Assembly: GCA_934667815.1 (NCBI GenBank)
Contig: CAKUMO010000012.1
Location: 5,563 to 69,562, forward strand
Length of the DNA: 64,000 bases
Direction of reading: 5' to 3'
DNA from: an uncultured Oscillospiraceae bacterium
Lineage (GTDB): Bacteria > Bacillota > Clostridia > Oscillospirales > Oscillospiraceae
Shown here: positions 18,097 to 27,833 of the stretch, in pieces
Numbering within the stretch: position 1 is the first letter of the stretch
How the letters are laid out: each line of letters opens with the position of its first letter
The notes under the pieces: generated by a model
The model's input: only the letters and a program-made list of their open reading frames with translations
Database searches by the model: none
What the model was told of the DNA's origin: nothing
Program-made: the position numbers and the translations under genes

Positions 18097-20277
18097 TCAG
18101 CCCTCCATGCGGACAAGGTCAAAGGCCACGACCGGATACGCCTCAAAGGGCATCCGCAGCGGCAGACCCGCGTTCATGAGCGTCGCGCCCGAGAGCGTAA
18201 GCCCAAGCTGCTCGACATGGTATCTCGCCTCGGGATCAAGCCCTTGCAGACGCAGATACTGCGCAGTCGGGTTCGCCATGGGCGTCTGCCAGCCTGCCAT
18301 CACATAGGCACGGCTGCGGTCGTCCGAAACCAGCTCCCACGCGCAGATGTTGCCCGCAAACGGGCTGGACAGGCGGTAATACTCGCCGTCGCGGAGAAGC
18401 GGCTCAAGCACTCTGTGGTGCGCGGTCTGCGCCGCGATCTGCCCGCGTTCCCCGTCCGAAAGGCGGCCAATGTCCAGCTCGTAGCCATAGTTGCACATCT
18501 GGGCGATCTCGCCGCGCGTCGCAAAGGAGCAGGCGCGCGCCGTCTGGTGGTTCGGACAGGCAGACACATGGCCGACCATGCTGGCAGGCGGATAGGCAAA
18601 GCTCGTGCCGTACTGAATTTTCAGGCGCTCGACGGCGTCGGAATCGTCGCTCGTCCAGATCTGCGGCATGTAATAGAGCATGCCGAAGTCGAAGCGGCCG
18701 CCGCCGCCCGAGCAGCCCTCGAAGAAAACGTGCGGGAAATCCTCGGTCAGGCGGCGCATCAGCTCGTAAACGCCCAGCATCTGCCGGTGTGTATGCTCGA
18801 GCTGGCGGTCGGGCGCAAGGGTCTCGGAGCCGTTGTCGGAAATATTACGGTTGCAGTCCCATTTGACATAGGTGATGTCGCAGCCTGAAAGGATCTTTGC
18901 GACCTGCCCATAAATGTTCTCGACGACCTCCGGGCGGCTCATGTCCAGCACAAGCTGCTGGCGCGTCTGACGCGGCGCAAAGCCCTCGCAATGAATGCAC
19001 CAGTCCGGGTGCGCGCGGTAGAGGTCGCTGTTCGGCGAGATCATTTCCGGCTCGAACCAGATGCCGAACTGCATTCCGTGCGCGCGGCAGAGGTCGGCGA
19101 TGTGCTGCAAGCCGTGCGGGAATTTCTCTGCAAAGACATACCAATCGCCCAAGGAGCTTCGGTCGGTGTCGCGGTGGCCAAACCAGCCGTCGTCCAGCAC
19201 GAGCGTATCAATGCCGAGGCCGCTGCTGTCGCGAATCAGCTTCTCGAGCTTTTCCTCGGTGATGTCAAAATAGGTTGCCTCCCAGTTGTTGACGACGATG
19301 GGATGGCGCAGAGCCTTCTGCGCAGATTTCCCAAGGTGGCTGCGGCTGACGCGGTGGAAGTTGCGCGACATTTGCCCGAAGCCCTCGGCAGAATACGTCA
19401 GCAGTGCCTCGGGCGTGGTGAAGCACTCGCCCGGCTCGAGCTTCCACGAGAAGGTCTCGGGATTGAGGCCGACCTGAAAGCGCGTGTTTTCCATCTGGTT
19501 GCCCTCGGCCAGAATGCGGAAGTCCGAGCTGTAAACGAAGGCTGCGCCGTAGACCTCGCCACTCGTTTCGGTCGTCTCCGGATCGGCCAGCGCCGCAAAG
19601 GGGTTGAGCATGGCGCTCGACGAGCCGCGGCGGCTTTCGATGCTGGTCGTGCCCTGACGGACGCGGCGGCGGGCGGGATAGCGCTCGCGCGCCCACGCGC
19701 CCTCGAGCGAGATGAAGTCGAAGTTCCCGCGCTCAAAATCGACGGAGAGGCTGTCGGCCTTGTGCAGGATCATCGGCGCGTCGGTAGGATTCTTGACCAC
19801 GGTATAGCGCGAAATGACATCCTCCTGCGGGAAAACGACATAGTGCAGCGCCACCTCGGCGCTTGTGATTTCGTCTTGCAGCGTGATCACGAGCGTCTGC
19901 ACATCCTGCAAATTCGAGTTCAGGCACGGAAGGCCGGGCAGAAGCTCGCGTCCCTCGCGCAGCTCGTGACGCAGATAGGTCAGAAAGTTGATGCGTCTGC
20001 CCTTTTTGTCCTCGAGCACAAACGCAGGCTGGCGCAGGTCGCCGCGCCCGAAAGTGGGATACTCCTGCGGCAGCGCGTTGACGCTTTCAACGCCGTCCTT
20101 TGTGGGGATGACCGGATCAAAGGCCCAGCGCTGGTGAATATTATAATAGGTAAAATCATCATGCGGGACTTTTTTTCCGTAGTAGACATGCTGAAGCAGG
20201 CCCTCATCCGTTACGCGCAGGATGTAGCTGGTTTTAGCAGTTTCCAGAAAGAAAAACGGGGCGTTGTAGACGATCAT
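18097..20277 (-). CDS. Alpha-galactosidase, GH36
   Basis: 726 residues, the normal length for bacterial GH36. N-terminal beta-supersandwich, TIM barrel from about 325, then a C-terminal beta domain. The nucleophile is D474 in YVKWDCNRNISD and the acid/base is D544 in WTSDDSDAVERL. WFEPEMI (407-413) and the Asp pair in LDDGWFGHR (361-369) are also typical. No signal peptide, so it removes alpha-galactosyl side groups from imported oligosaccharides. AAAGGA lies 9 nt before the ATG. Positioned 18 bp after the GH42-like gene and 4 bp before the DUF4832 lipoprotein gene. Confidence 0.93.
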   Translation of the reverse strand: MIVYNAPFFFLETAKTSYILRVTDEGLLQHVYYGKKVPHDDFTYYNIHQRWAFDPVIPTKDGVESVNALPQEYPTFGRGDLRQPAFVLEDKKGRRINFLTYLRHELREGRELLPGLPCLNSNLQDVQTLVITLQDEITSAEVALHYVVFPQEDVISRYTVVKNPTDAPMILHKADSLSVDFERGNFDFISLEGAWARERYPARRRVRQGTTSIESRRGSSSAMLNPFAALADPETTETSGEVYGAAFVYSSDFRILAEGNQMENTRFQVGLNPETFSWKLEPGECFTTPEALLTYSAEGFGQMSRNFHRVSRSHLGKSAQKALRHPIVVNNWEATYFDITEEKLEKLIRDSSGLGIDTLVLDDGWFGHRDTDRSSLGDWYVFAEKFPHGLQHIADLCRAHGMQFGIWFEPEMISPNSDLYRAHPDWCIHCEGFAPRQTRQQLVLDMSRPEVVENIYGQVAKILSGCDITYVKWDCNRNISDNGSETLAPDRQLEHTHRQMLGVYELMRRLTEDFPHVFFEGCSGGGGRFDFGMLYYMPQIWTSDDSDAVERLKIQYGTSFAYPPASMVGHVSACPNHQTARACSFATRGEIAQMCNYGYELDIGRLSDGERGQIAAQTAHHRVLEPLLRDGEYYRLSSPFAGNICAWELVSDDRSRAYVMAGWQTPMANPTAQYLRLQGLDPEARYHVEQLGLTLSGATLMNAGLPLRMPFEAYPVVAFDLVRMEG

Positions 20278-20295
20278 CGCAAGGCGTCCTTTCTT

Positions 20296-22620
20296 TTATT
20301 GATTCAGGCTTTCGCTGAGGCGGTCGTTGACGGAGAAGGTCAGGGTCTGTCCGCGGTACAGCTCCAGCTCGAGCGTGTCGATGTCCTTGCCGTAATACTT
20401 GCCCTCATAAATCTCGAAGGGGCTGCACTTGTGCTTGAAATGCAGGACATGCTTGCCGGTATTCTCGGCGTGGATGTTCACGAAATTCTCGTTTGCATAG
20501 ATGCAGTCGTCCTCATAGCCGTAAATATGGCAGCCGGCGTACTCGGCAAGCGAGGTCAGCAGCTCCGCGCGAAGAATCTGTGTGGTGCAGTAGACGCTGA
20601 CGAAATCGCCGGTGTCCTTCATGGCAAGGGCAGGCTTGCCGTCGATGCAGTAGCGGCCGAGCACCGTGACGCCCTCGCCCTCCTCAATGGTAAAGCAGGG
20701 GTTCAGGAAGGGCACATCCAGCACGGAGCCGACCCAGATGGTGCTGCACACCTCGCGGTCGATCCAGCCGTAGAAGCGGTCGGGCACGGCATAGCGCAGC
20801 GCAGGATGCTTCGGATCCGTAATGCGGAATTTGACCGAATGCGTCTCGGTGATGCAGTTGACCTGCATGCCGGTCAGCTCGGAGATGTTCGCGGTATCCA
20901 TGGGGATCGCGCGGTCGAAGTTCACAAAGCCCGGCGCATAGAGCCAGACGACCATCGCGTGGTTCTTTGCAGCCTTTTTGCGAATGGCCTCGCGCTCGGC
21001 ATCCGTCAGGCAGAAGGTGTTGAGCATCAGATAGAGCTTGTAATCGGGCATCGCCTCGTTCGTGAGGTCGTCGTGGAAGTAATAGTCCACGGGTGCGCCG
21101 ATGCGTCCCAGATCCGACGTGCGGTAGAAGTCGAGCATGGTGCGGTTGACGCCCTTGGAGACCAGATGGATGCTTTCCTCGTCATAGATAATGGCGATCT
21201 CGTTGGCCTTGGGCTTGCCGTGCCCGGCGGCCTCGAGTGCGACGCGCTGCTGCACGGCCATCATCTTATAGATGTCCTCATGCTTATAGCGGCCGCCGTT
21301 CTGGTGCTGGTCGAACCACCATGCAAAGGTATTTTCGCAGAGGTTGCGGGCAAAATCGCGCTTGAGCGTGTTGAGCGTATCCTGAATGGTGAAGAAATTG
21401 TTGGCATCGCGGTAGAAATCGCAGTCCAGATGCGTGCGGCTGTCCTCCTCGGAGAGGAACAGCATCTTGCGCAGCGTGAAGGAATCCTGCACCTCGCGCT
21501 GGGCGACGTAGCCGCCCGGCCAGCGGTTATTGTAGACGCCGGGCGCGGCCAAGAAGTCCACGACACCGGAATCGAGAATCTTGCGCGTACCGGTGGTCGT
21601 GCTGGAGCCGTAATAATCCGTGCAGCCCAGAGAGCCGTAGAACGAGCCGACAAGCGTTTCGGGGTTGCGCTGCTTCAGAAGGCGGGCAAAGTGAATCATG
21701 GTGTTGGCCGTGCCCTCGTGCCACGCGTTGAAGAAATCGTAGACATGGCGGTAGCCGTTGACGTTCAGGAACACGCCCTTGCGCGTCGGCTCCTGATTGT
21801 TGTAGTGAACGCCGTAGTCGATGCGATCGGCACATTCGAAGGTCACAAGCGAATGGATGATGAGCTTATCGATGTCCACATATTCGCGCTCGTGCAGATC
21901 GGGAATGCCGGGATTTTCAAAGGTCGCGTCGTCCTTTTTCCATGCGGCGCGGAGCGCCTCCTCCGTGCCGTAGTGCTCGCGCAGGATGCGGCCGTATTCC
22001 TTGCGGAAGGCGGGGGAAATGTCGGCATATTTGTTCATGCCGACCTCGGTGATTTGATTGACATAATACCACTCCGATGTGCCGCCGGCGCCGAGGAAAT
22101 AGCCGATGACGCGGTCTGCAAAGGGGCTTTGCTCCACCTGCTCGCAGAAGTGCATCAGCGCCTCGCCGCCGTCCTTGCGCCACGCGTCGGAGCAAAGGGA
22201 GTAGCAGCCGGGCACACGGTCGTAGTGCACCTCGGAATTGATGACGCAGGGCATGGTCTCGCCGTCGGAGTAGCGCAGCAGATCGTCCGGATGGCTCTCC
22301 ATCCAGCTCACGGGCGGGTGCAGACCCACGCGCACGATGATATATGCATCCGGAACAACGCGCAGCAGGCGCTCGGCCTCAGACTGGAAGGAGGCAAAGC
22401 CGCCCCACTCCCGCCAGTCCTGCGTCTCGTCGAAGGATTTGCCGGGACGCAGCCAATCGGTATTTGCAAAGACGAAGAAAATGCGCACGCCCGCCTTGCG
22501 CAGGCCGCGGAGGTATTCCTCATCCTTGATGCGCGTGGTCATGGCCATCAGCGAGAAGGTCTCGCCGTTGATCTCAAGGGCGGGTGTGCCGTTGTGGGTG
22601 TCGATTTTTGCGGTACTCAT
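20296..22620 (-). CDS. GH42-like clan GH-A glycosidase, putative beta-galactosidase
   Basis: 774 residues without signal peptide. The N-terminal half looks like a GH-A TIM barrel: acid/base E183 in GGTSEWYY and probable nucleophile E391 in FLSEEDSRTH. A Rossmann-like domain comparable to the GH42 trimerisation domain follows (about 470-640), then a beta-rich tail. It is more divergent than a standard GH42, which has the NE motif before the acid/base position, so it may belong to a separate subfamily or another GH-A family. CGGAGGG precedes the ATG. Most likely trims terminal beta-galactose or a related sugar from imported oligosaccharides. Confidence 0.68.
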   Translation of the reverse strand: MSTAKIDTHNGTPALEINGETFSLMAMTTRIKDEEYLRGLRKAGVRIFFVFANTDWLRPGKSFDETQDWREWGGFASFQSEAERLLRVVPDAYIIVRVGLHPPVSWMESHPDDLLRYSDGETMPCVINSEVHYDRVPGCYSLCSDAWRKDGGEALMHFCEQVEQSPFADRVIGYFLGAGGTSEWYYVNQITEVGMNKYADISPAFRKEYGRILREHYGTEEALRAAWKKDDATFENPGIPDLHEREYVDIDKLIIHSLVTFECADRIDYGVHYNNQEPTRKGVFLNVNGYRHVYDFFNAWHEGTANTMIHFARLLKQRNPETLVGSFYGSLGCTDYYGSSTTTGTRKILDSGVVDFLAAPGVYNNRWPGGYVAQREVQDSFTLRKMLFLSEEDSRTHLDCDFYRDANNFFTIQDTLNTLKRDFARNLCENTFAWWFDQHQNGGRYKHEDIYKMMAVQQRVALEAAGHGKPKANEIAIIYDEESIHLVSKGVNRTMLDFYRTSDLGRIGAPVDYYFHDDLTNEAMPDYKLYLMLNTFCLTDAEREAIRKKAAKNHAMVVWLYAPGFVNFDRAIPMDTANISELTGMQVNCITETHSVKFRITDPKHPALRYAVPDRFYGWIDREVCSTIWVGSVLDVPFLNPCFTIEEGEGVTVLGRYCIDGKPALAMKDTGDFVSVYCTTQILRAELLTSLAEYAGCHIYGYEDDCIYANENFVNIHAENTGKHVLHFKHKCSPFEIYEGKYYGKDIDTLELELYRGQTLTFSVNDRLSESLNQ

Positions 22621-22637
22621 GTTGTTTCCCTCCGGTT

Positions 22638-24770
22638 TTATTGGATGATCTCAAAGTCCATCGCTGCGATTTGACGGTCCTCGAACGAAGCCGCCTGACG
22701 GTTGAAATTCACGATCACGCGGACACCGTCGGCAAAGGTCGTTACGCTGACGCCGTTTTCGCAGACATAGTCCGTAATCTGCTGGTTATAAATTGCCTTG
22801 TAGTAGTCGCCGGTGCGATCAAGCAGCGCGGTAAGCGTCTCCTCCTGCGCGGCAAAGCAGGTGCCGAACAGGTTCTTGTATTCGCTGCGGCGAAGATTTT
22901 CGTTTTCCATTGCCGTGACGGCAAAGCAGGGTACGGTGCCGCTTGCGATGCAGTTCAGCAGCTCGGTCTGCGGGTCCTGCGTCAGATTCAGCGCCGTGGA
23001 AACCAGCAGGACACGGCCGTGGTAGACCATCTGTAAAAACGGCACGGACTGCGTCTGCATGGCATAGCCGGACGAGGACACAGGGACATTGTAATTAAGA
23101 TCGGACACGCCGAGGGTATATTCATTGCCGCCCTCGACGGCATTTCCGCTCCCCTTTTCCGCAAGCAGCGCCGCGATGGCGCGCAGATAGGTGCTGCGGG
23201 TCGTGCCGTCCGCGCTGCCGTAATTGCCGTAAAGCTCACTGCCAAGGTAGTTCATCGCCACGCCGCAGCTCGCCTTGTCCAGCGCCTTGCCCGCGTGGGA
23301 GATCAGGCGCGTCAGGCTCATACCGTAGAGATCCGTCGCGGTATAGGCATAGGTCACAGGCGAATAGGTATAGCGCGCCAGATTTTCCCGGCTGACCATT
23401 TTGGCAAAATGGCCCTGTCTTGCCCAGAGGAAGGCAGACGCCGGTTCATAGAGCAGATCTTCGACGCAATAGATCGAAGCCTCCGGATGGGCGCTCGTCA
23501 GCGCCGCAAAGCCGGACTTTCCGCCGCAGTCGCCGCTCCACTTGACCGATTCGGGGTAGCTTTCGTTCAGCGCCGCCTTGTCAAAGTCGCGCAGCAGCAC
23601 CGCAATCGAGCCGTCCGCGTTCAGTCGGTCGAGCATTTCGGAGACATCGGAAAATTCCGTAGCGACGACGGTTTTGGTATACGGGATGCCCAGCACGGCC
23701 GCACGCTGCGTAGTCGCGCCGTAGGCATAGAGCGCAGCGGTGAGCGCCTTCTCCGGCGCCTGCGGGAGCGTTCCGGCGGTGTCGCGGCATTTTTCTGCCA
23801 GCGCACTCAGGCCGCCCCGGTCGAGCAGATAATAGGAAACGGAGAAGTCCTCCGTCTCGACCAGCTCGGAAGCCGCGACGTATTCCTTGACCTGCCAGTC
23901 GGTTCCGGTGAGGGTCACGGTGTCGAACACGCGGTAGTCGAAGCTCGCGTAGGCATAGGCATAGCTGCATGCGCTGCCCGTGGCGCGGGCGTTGATCCAG
24001 CCCGCTGCGGCATTGCCGTCCACGCGCGCCAGGACGCTGCGATCACGGTAGTCCGCACCGAACACGGCGAGCATTGCGGATTCGGGGTTGCCCTCCTCGT
24101 AATACAGTGCTTCGGCGGGGTTGCGGCCATAGATCTGCGCGGTGTAGGCCGCGGCATCGGGATTGATATAGGAAAAGTCCACCGTCGCGCCCGAGCCGTC
24201 CGGCAGGAGCAGATAGCCGCTGTCCTGCACCGAGCCGCGCAGCAGATAGGGCGTTACGGAGATGCGGCTGATGCGCTTGGCGCCGTATTCCTGAATCTCG
24301 TCGGTCAGCACGCGCACCTGAAAGCAGTCGTCCTCCAGCCGGTACTCGACCGGAATGATAAACTGCTCGTCCTTACGGGAAAAGTCATAGTCGATGCGCA
24401 CGCGTGCGTCGTCCAGCCAAGTGACGGTGAAGGTCTTTTTCTTCACACTGGAAAGATAGCTGCCGATGGTGGAATCGACGTTCAGTTCGCTGTAATAGCT
24501 CACGATGAGCTGAGAGCGCAGATTATTCAGAGATGCGGCAGGGGTGAATTCGTCCTCCTGCGGGTCGTCCGGATTGGTCGAAAGCACCGTGTTTCCGACC
24601 TTGTCCAACACGGAAACGCAGCAGGTCTCGGGATCAACCGAGAGCGTATAGCTTGCGCTGCCCGAGGTCTGCGGGCGCTCGGGCGCAGCCGTCTGCGGCA
24701 CAGCCGCCGGTGCACACGCGCCGAGCAGCATACAGCAAAGCAGCGCCAGCACAAGGATTCGTTTCTGCAC
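22638..24770 (-). CDS. DUF5696 lipoprotein
   Basis: About 710 residues. Signal peptide with lipobox LGAC (C19). The body matches DUF5696, a family found in Firmicutes next to YIP1, NHL-repeat and sugar ABC transporter genes, with no described activity known to me. It begins with a beta-sandwich (about 35-300) and continues into a region with alternating helices and strands that could be a TIM barrel (about 330-600). I prefer the GTG at 24770, 8 nt after AGGAGG, over the overlapping GTG at 24779. The ribosome site lies within the end of the YIP1-like gene, so translation is coupled. Probably an extracellular glycan-binding or glycan-cleaving partner of the importer. Confidence 0.75.
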   Translation of the reverse strand: MQKRILVLALLCCMLLGACAPAAVPQTAAPERPQTSGSASYTLSVDPETCCVSVLDKVGNTVLSTNPDDPQEDEFTPAASLNNLRSQLIVSYYSELNVDSTIGSYLSSVKKKTFTVTWLDDARVRIDYDFSRKDEQFIIPVEYRLEDDCFQVRVLTDEIQEYGAKRISRISVTPYLLRGSVQDSGYLLLPDGSGATVDFSYINPDAAAYTAQIYGRNPAEALYYEEGNPESAMLAVFGADYRDRSVLARVDGNAAAGWINARATGSACSYAYAYASFDYRVFDTVTLTGTDWQVKEYVAASELVETEDFSVSYYLLDRGGLSALAEKCRDTAGTLPQAPEKALTAALYAYGATTQRAAVLGIPYTKTVVATEFSDVSEMLDRLNADGSIAVLLRDFDKAALNESYPESVKWSGDCGGKSGFAALTSAHPEASIYCVEDLLYEPASAFLWARQGHFAKMVSRENLARYTYSPVTYAYTATDLYGMSLTRLISHAGKALDKASCGVAMNYLGSELYGNYGSADGTTRSTYLRAIAALLAEKGSGNAVEGGNEYTLGVSDLNYNVPVSSSGYAMQTQSVPFLQMVYHGRVLLVSTALNLTQDPQTELLNCIASGTVPCFAVTAMENENLRRSEYKNLFGTCFAAQEETLTALLDRTGDYYKAIYNQQITDYVCENGVSVTTFADGVRVIVNFNRQAASFEDRQIAAMDFEIIQ

Positions 24771-24775
24771 GGCCG

Positions 24776-25474
24776 TCACCTCCTCAAAAGCTCGGTGATG
24801 ATCGTCTCAACGAACGTGGTCATCTGCTGCGAGATGGAGAAGCCCAGCAGCACAAGAAACGCAATAATGACAATCATGCCGAGTGACAGCAGCACCGAGC
24901 CGATGGTCTTGCGCACCGTGAACTGATGCACAACCATCGTCCCGAGGAACACAAGGATCAGCGACCACAGGGTGAGCGCCGAGGAAATGGCCGAATAGAA
25001 CATGGATTCCGAAAGGGTCATCATGTTCGTGATGAGGTTCAGCGGCACGGAGAACAGCACCAGAGGCGTAAGGGCATAGCAGGTGGCAAGATAGATCTCC
25101 TTGAATGTGCCCTTGCCGTCCTGTAGGGTGCTCATGGCCCAGTTGGTGATACACCACAGCAGCACCAGCACGACCGTGCGCAGGAGAATCGGCCAGACGC
25201 TGAAGCTCTGCGCCTCGTTGTTGCTGAAAAGATAGGCCACGGCGAAATAGTTGATGATCTCCTCGAGGAAATACAATGCCAGCAGGAGATTGGCCACACC
25301 GAGCGAACCGCGCTTTTCGTATTTAATGTCGTTGAACAGATCGATGGGATGGGCAAAGAAGCGGAGAGGAACCAGAAGCTTGGTCTTGTCCAGATTGCGC
25401 CATTGATAGCGCTCCCAGTCGATCTGGCAGAAGCGGATGTAAACGCCGCGGAAAAATCGGCTGAAGTTGGTCAT
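24776..25474 (-). CDS. YIP1-like multi-spanning membrane protein
   Basis: 232 residues with about five hydrophobic segments, beginning near residues 58, 90, 133, 165 and 195. The N-terminal stretch MTNFSRFFRGVYIRF and the FFAHPIDLFNDIKYEKRG segment are typical of bacterial YIP1-domain proteins. The start at 25474 overlaps the stop of the NHL gene by 4 bp (ATGA). The family's role is unclear; in this module it probably supports assembly or anchoring of the adjacent transporter or lipoproteins. A longer in-frame reading up to 25573 would only add a non-homologous extension. Confidence 0.75.
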   Translation of the reverse strand: MTNFSRFFRGVYIRFCQIDWERYQWRNLDKTKLLVPLRFFAHPIDLFNDIKYEKRGSLGVANLLLALYFLEEIINYFAVAYLFSNNEAQSFSVWPILLRTVVLVLLWCITNWAMSTLQDGKGTFKEIYLATCYALTPLVLFSVPLNLITNMMTLSESMFYSAISSALTLWSLILVFLGTMVVHQFTVRKTIGSVLLSLGMIVIIAFLVLLGFSISQQMTTFVETIITELLRR

Positions 25475-26967
25475 TTCTCTCTCCCCTTTCCCGATCTCAA
25501 AATGGCAAGATACAACTGCCGCAGGCCGATGCACACCGCAGCCACCGTCACAATCACGCAGGGCACCAGCCACAGGCTGTTCTCACGCAGAAATTCCCGG
25601 CGGTAGCGCGTCAGCGCCATGGAGTAATAATAGCGGTCGTCGCCCATTTTCAGGTAGCGCATCGCATCGCGGAAGTTGCCCTCGAGCAGCAGCGCACGTC
25701 CGACGCCCTTGGCCGCGACGGAAAGGCCCGCGTTGCTCTCAAGCACACGCTCCCAATAGGCACGGCTTTCGGAATACTCACCCTGATCGTAGGCACGCAG
25801 CGCACAGCGGATGTTCTGCATGTACTCCGTCGGTGCAAAGACCGTGACGGAATTGCGCGTGCCGTCGGCCACGAGGTACTCCCCGCCGTTTTTGGCCAGC
25901 GCGGAGGCGTTGGTAAAGCAGCCGTCCTGCGTGCCGCTGCCGCCGAAGATGCCCAGCGTGTTCTGCTCGCTGTCGAACAGCAGCACGCGGCCGCGCGAGG
26001 AATCCAGCACCGCGATGACATTGTCGCCATCCACGGTCACGTCCATGATCTGGCTGCGGCGGAGGCTGCCCTTGGCATACTCCAGAATCTGGTCGCCGAA
26101 GTTGTTGCGGTCATAGCCCTTTTGCAGAAAGCCCGTGGACGAGCCGGGATACATGAGGATATTCTCGCCGGAGGCGTTCAGCCGCTTGACCTGCGAGGTC
26201 GAGGCGGTGACGGTCGTGGTGTAGATCATATCCTCCGAATCGATGAAGATGCCCGCGTACTCCGTCGGCACGGTGCGGATCAGGGACTCGCGCTGCTCGT
26301 CAGAGAAAATGTTCATCCACATGCTTTTCAGCAGAACGGCTGCGGTGACCTCGACCTTGTTTGCACCGAAAAATTCGATGAAGCTGCCGTCGGATTCGTA
26401 GTGCAGAAGGCCCTGATACACACCGCTGGCCGCAATATACACAGACCCCGCGCGGTTGACGACCACTTTTGAAGGTTTGAAGGCAAAATCCTCGGTCAGA
26501 AGGTCGGAGGCAGGCTTGCAGAAGGTCTTGACAACGCGATCCTCCGAATCGACCGCGACGACGCGGCTGTTGCCGGTATCGCAGATGTACAGCAGGCCGT
26601 CCGCCAGAAACACGGACGAGGGGCTGTTCAGCGCCGATGCCGCGCCGCTTTCCTGCACCTCGGAGATCACGCGCACAAGCTCGTACTCCGGGCTTAAGAC
26701 AACGATGCGGTTGTTGCCCGAATCGGAAAGATAAACATTGCCGTTGACATACAGATCCGTGAGCTTGGAGAAATCTCCAAGGCCGAGATCACGGCCGCGC
26801 AGCACACGCGTGCAGAGATAGGCGCTCGGTGCGCTCACGGCCTCGCCGTATTCGTTATAGACATAGGTTTTCGTGCTCCCGTCGGCGGCAAGCGCCGGCG
26901 TAAGGAGCGCACAGAGCAGGAGCAGGCTCAGAAGCAGGCCGGAAATCAATCTCTTTTTCACGTTCAT
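25471..26967 (-). CDS. Exported NHL-repeat beta-propeller protein with C-terminal membrane anchor
   Basis: 498 residues. A Sec signal peptide ends around TPALAA (about residue 28). Residues 50-385 hold NHL-type repeats, visible as VYLSDSGNNRIVVLSP, LYICDTGNSRVVAVD, VIAVLDSSRGRVLLFD and YLVADGTRNSVTVFAP. A short TPR-like helical stretch (about 390-450) follows, then a transmembrane segment (about 465-485) and a basic tail. The propeller therefore sits outside the cell on a membrane stalk and could bind glycan or the solute-binding protein. Start TAATG overlaps the upstream permease stop by 1 bp; the next gene overlaps by 4 bp. Confidence 0.8.
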   Translation of the reverse strand: MNVKKRLISGLLLSLLLLCALLTPALAADGSTKTYVYNEYGEAVSAPSAYLCTRVLRGRDLGLGDFSKLTDLYVNGNVYLSDSGNNRIVVLSPEYELVRVISEVQESGAASALNSPSSVFLADGLLYICDTGNSRVVAVDSEDRVVKTFCKPASDLLTEDFAFKPSKVVVNRAGSVYIAASGVYQGLLHYESDGSFIEFFGANKVEVTAAVLLKSMWMNIFSDEQRESLIRTVPTEYAGIFIDSEDMIYTTTVTASTSQVKRLNASGENILMYPGSSTGFLQKGYDRNNFGDQILEYAKGSLRRSQIMDVTVDGDNVIAVLDSSRGRVLLFDSEQNTLGIFGGSGTQDGCFTNASALAKNGGEYLVADGTRNSVTVFAPTEYMQNIRCALRAYDQGEYSESRAYWERVLESNAGLSVAAKGVGRALLLEGNFRDAMRYLKMGDDRYYYSMALTRYRREFLRENSLWLVPCVIVTVAAVCIGLRQLYLAILRSGKGREK

Positions 26968-27821
26968 TACCCCTTCAAGCCCGAGTGCGCCATGGTCTCA
27001 ACGATGGAGTTCTGGCTCAGCAGGAAGATCACCACGGACGGGAACATCATCAAAACGCCCACGGCCGCGGCCACACCTGCTCTGGTGACGCCCGCCGTGC
27101 TCAAAGACGAGAGCATCGCAGGCAGCATCTTCATGTCCTCGCTGTAAATAAACTGCGCGGCGGTGGTGTTCCAGATGGAGATGAACGTAAAGATCACGAC
27201 CGTCATCCACGCGGGCTTGAGCATGGGCATGATGAGCTTGCGGTAGATGACAAATTCACTCGCGCCGTCGATGCGCGCGGCCTCGATCATTTCGTTCGGC
27301 ACATTATCCAAAAACTGCTGCAGGAGGAACACGCCGAAGGAGCCGGACATCGCGGGCAGGATCAGCGCCCAATAATTATCAATGATGTGCGCCTTGACCA
27401 TCAGGATATACAGCGGCACCGAGGTGACCTCCGGCCGGAACAGAATGGCAAAGACGACGCTCTTGGTGATGGCGTTTTTCAGGGGGAACTTATGCTTGGA
27501 CAGGGCATAGGCCGCCATGGAAGCCAGAAGCACATAGCCCACCGTGGACACCACCGTGACGAAAACGCTGTTGAACAGGTAGCGCTCAAAGGGCACATCC
27601 GACTGCGCCTGCAATTTGATGAGCGTCAGGAAATTTCGCAGCGTCGGCTTGATGACATAGAACTTCGGCGGGAAATAGAACAGCTCACTCGTCGGCTTCA
27701 GGGCACTGACGACCATGTAGTAAAGCGGCAGGATCATGAACACGCCGAAGATCAGCAGAAAAACGATTACGGTCACGTTTCCGGCCGCCGAGCGGGAAAC
27801 GCGTTTGGTAGGTCTTCTCAT
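26967..27821 (-). CDS. Sugar ABC transporter permease, MalG/UgpE type (importer B)
   Basis: 284 residues with six predicted membrane helices. The EAA loop that docks the ATPase is visible as EAARIDGASEFVIYRKLIMP (about residues 192-211). AAGGAGG precedes the ATG at 27821. With the MalF-type permease 12 bp upstream it forms the channel of a carbohydrate importer fed by the 931-residue binding protein. No ATPase gene lies nearby, so a shared MsmX/MsiK-like ATPase encoded elsewhere is expected. The imported sugar is unknown. Confidence 0.9.
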   Translation of the reverse strand: MRRPTKRVSRSAAGNVTVIVFLLIFGVFMILPLYYMVVSALKPTSELFYFPPKFYVIKPTLRNFLTLIKLQAQSDVPFERYLFNSVFVTVVSTVGYVLLASMAAYALSKHKFPLKNAITKSVVFAILFRPEVTSVPLYILMVKAHIIDNYWALILPAMSGSFGVFLLQQFLDNVPNEMIEAARIDGASEFVIYRKLIMPMLKPAWMTVVIFTFISIWNTTAAQFIYSEDMKMLPAMLSSLSTAGVTRAGVAAAVGVLMMFPSVVIFLLSQNSIVETMAHSGLKG

Positions 27822-27833
27822 TGGGAATCCTCC

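Noticed and set aside
18991-22674. A 1,227-codon open frame on the plus strand opposite the GH36 and GH42-like genes
   Set aside because: It crosses two clearly conserved minus-strand enzymes and their intergenic gap; long antisense frames are expected at this base composition and codon bias.
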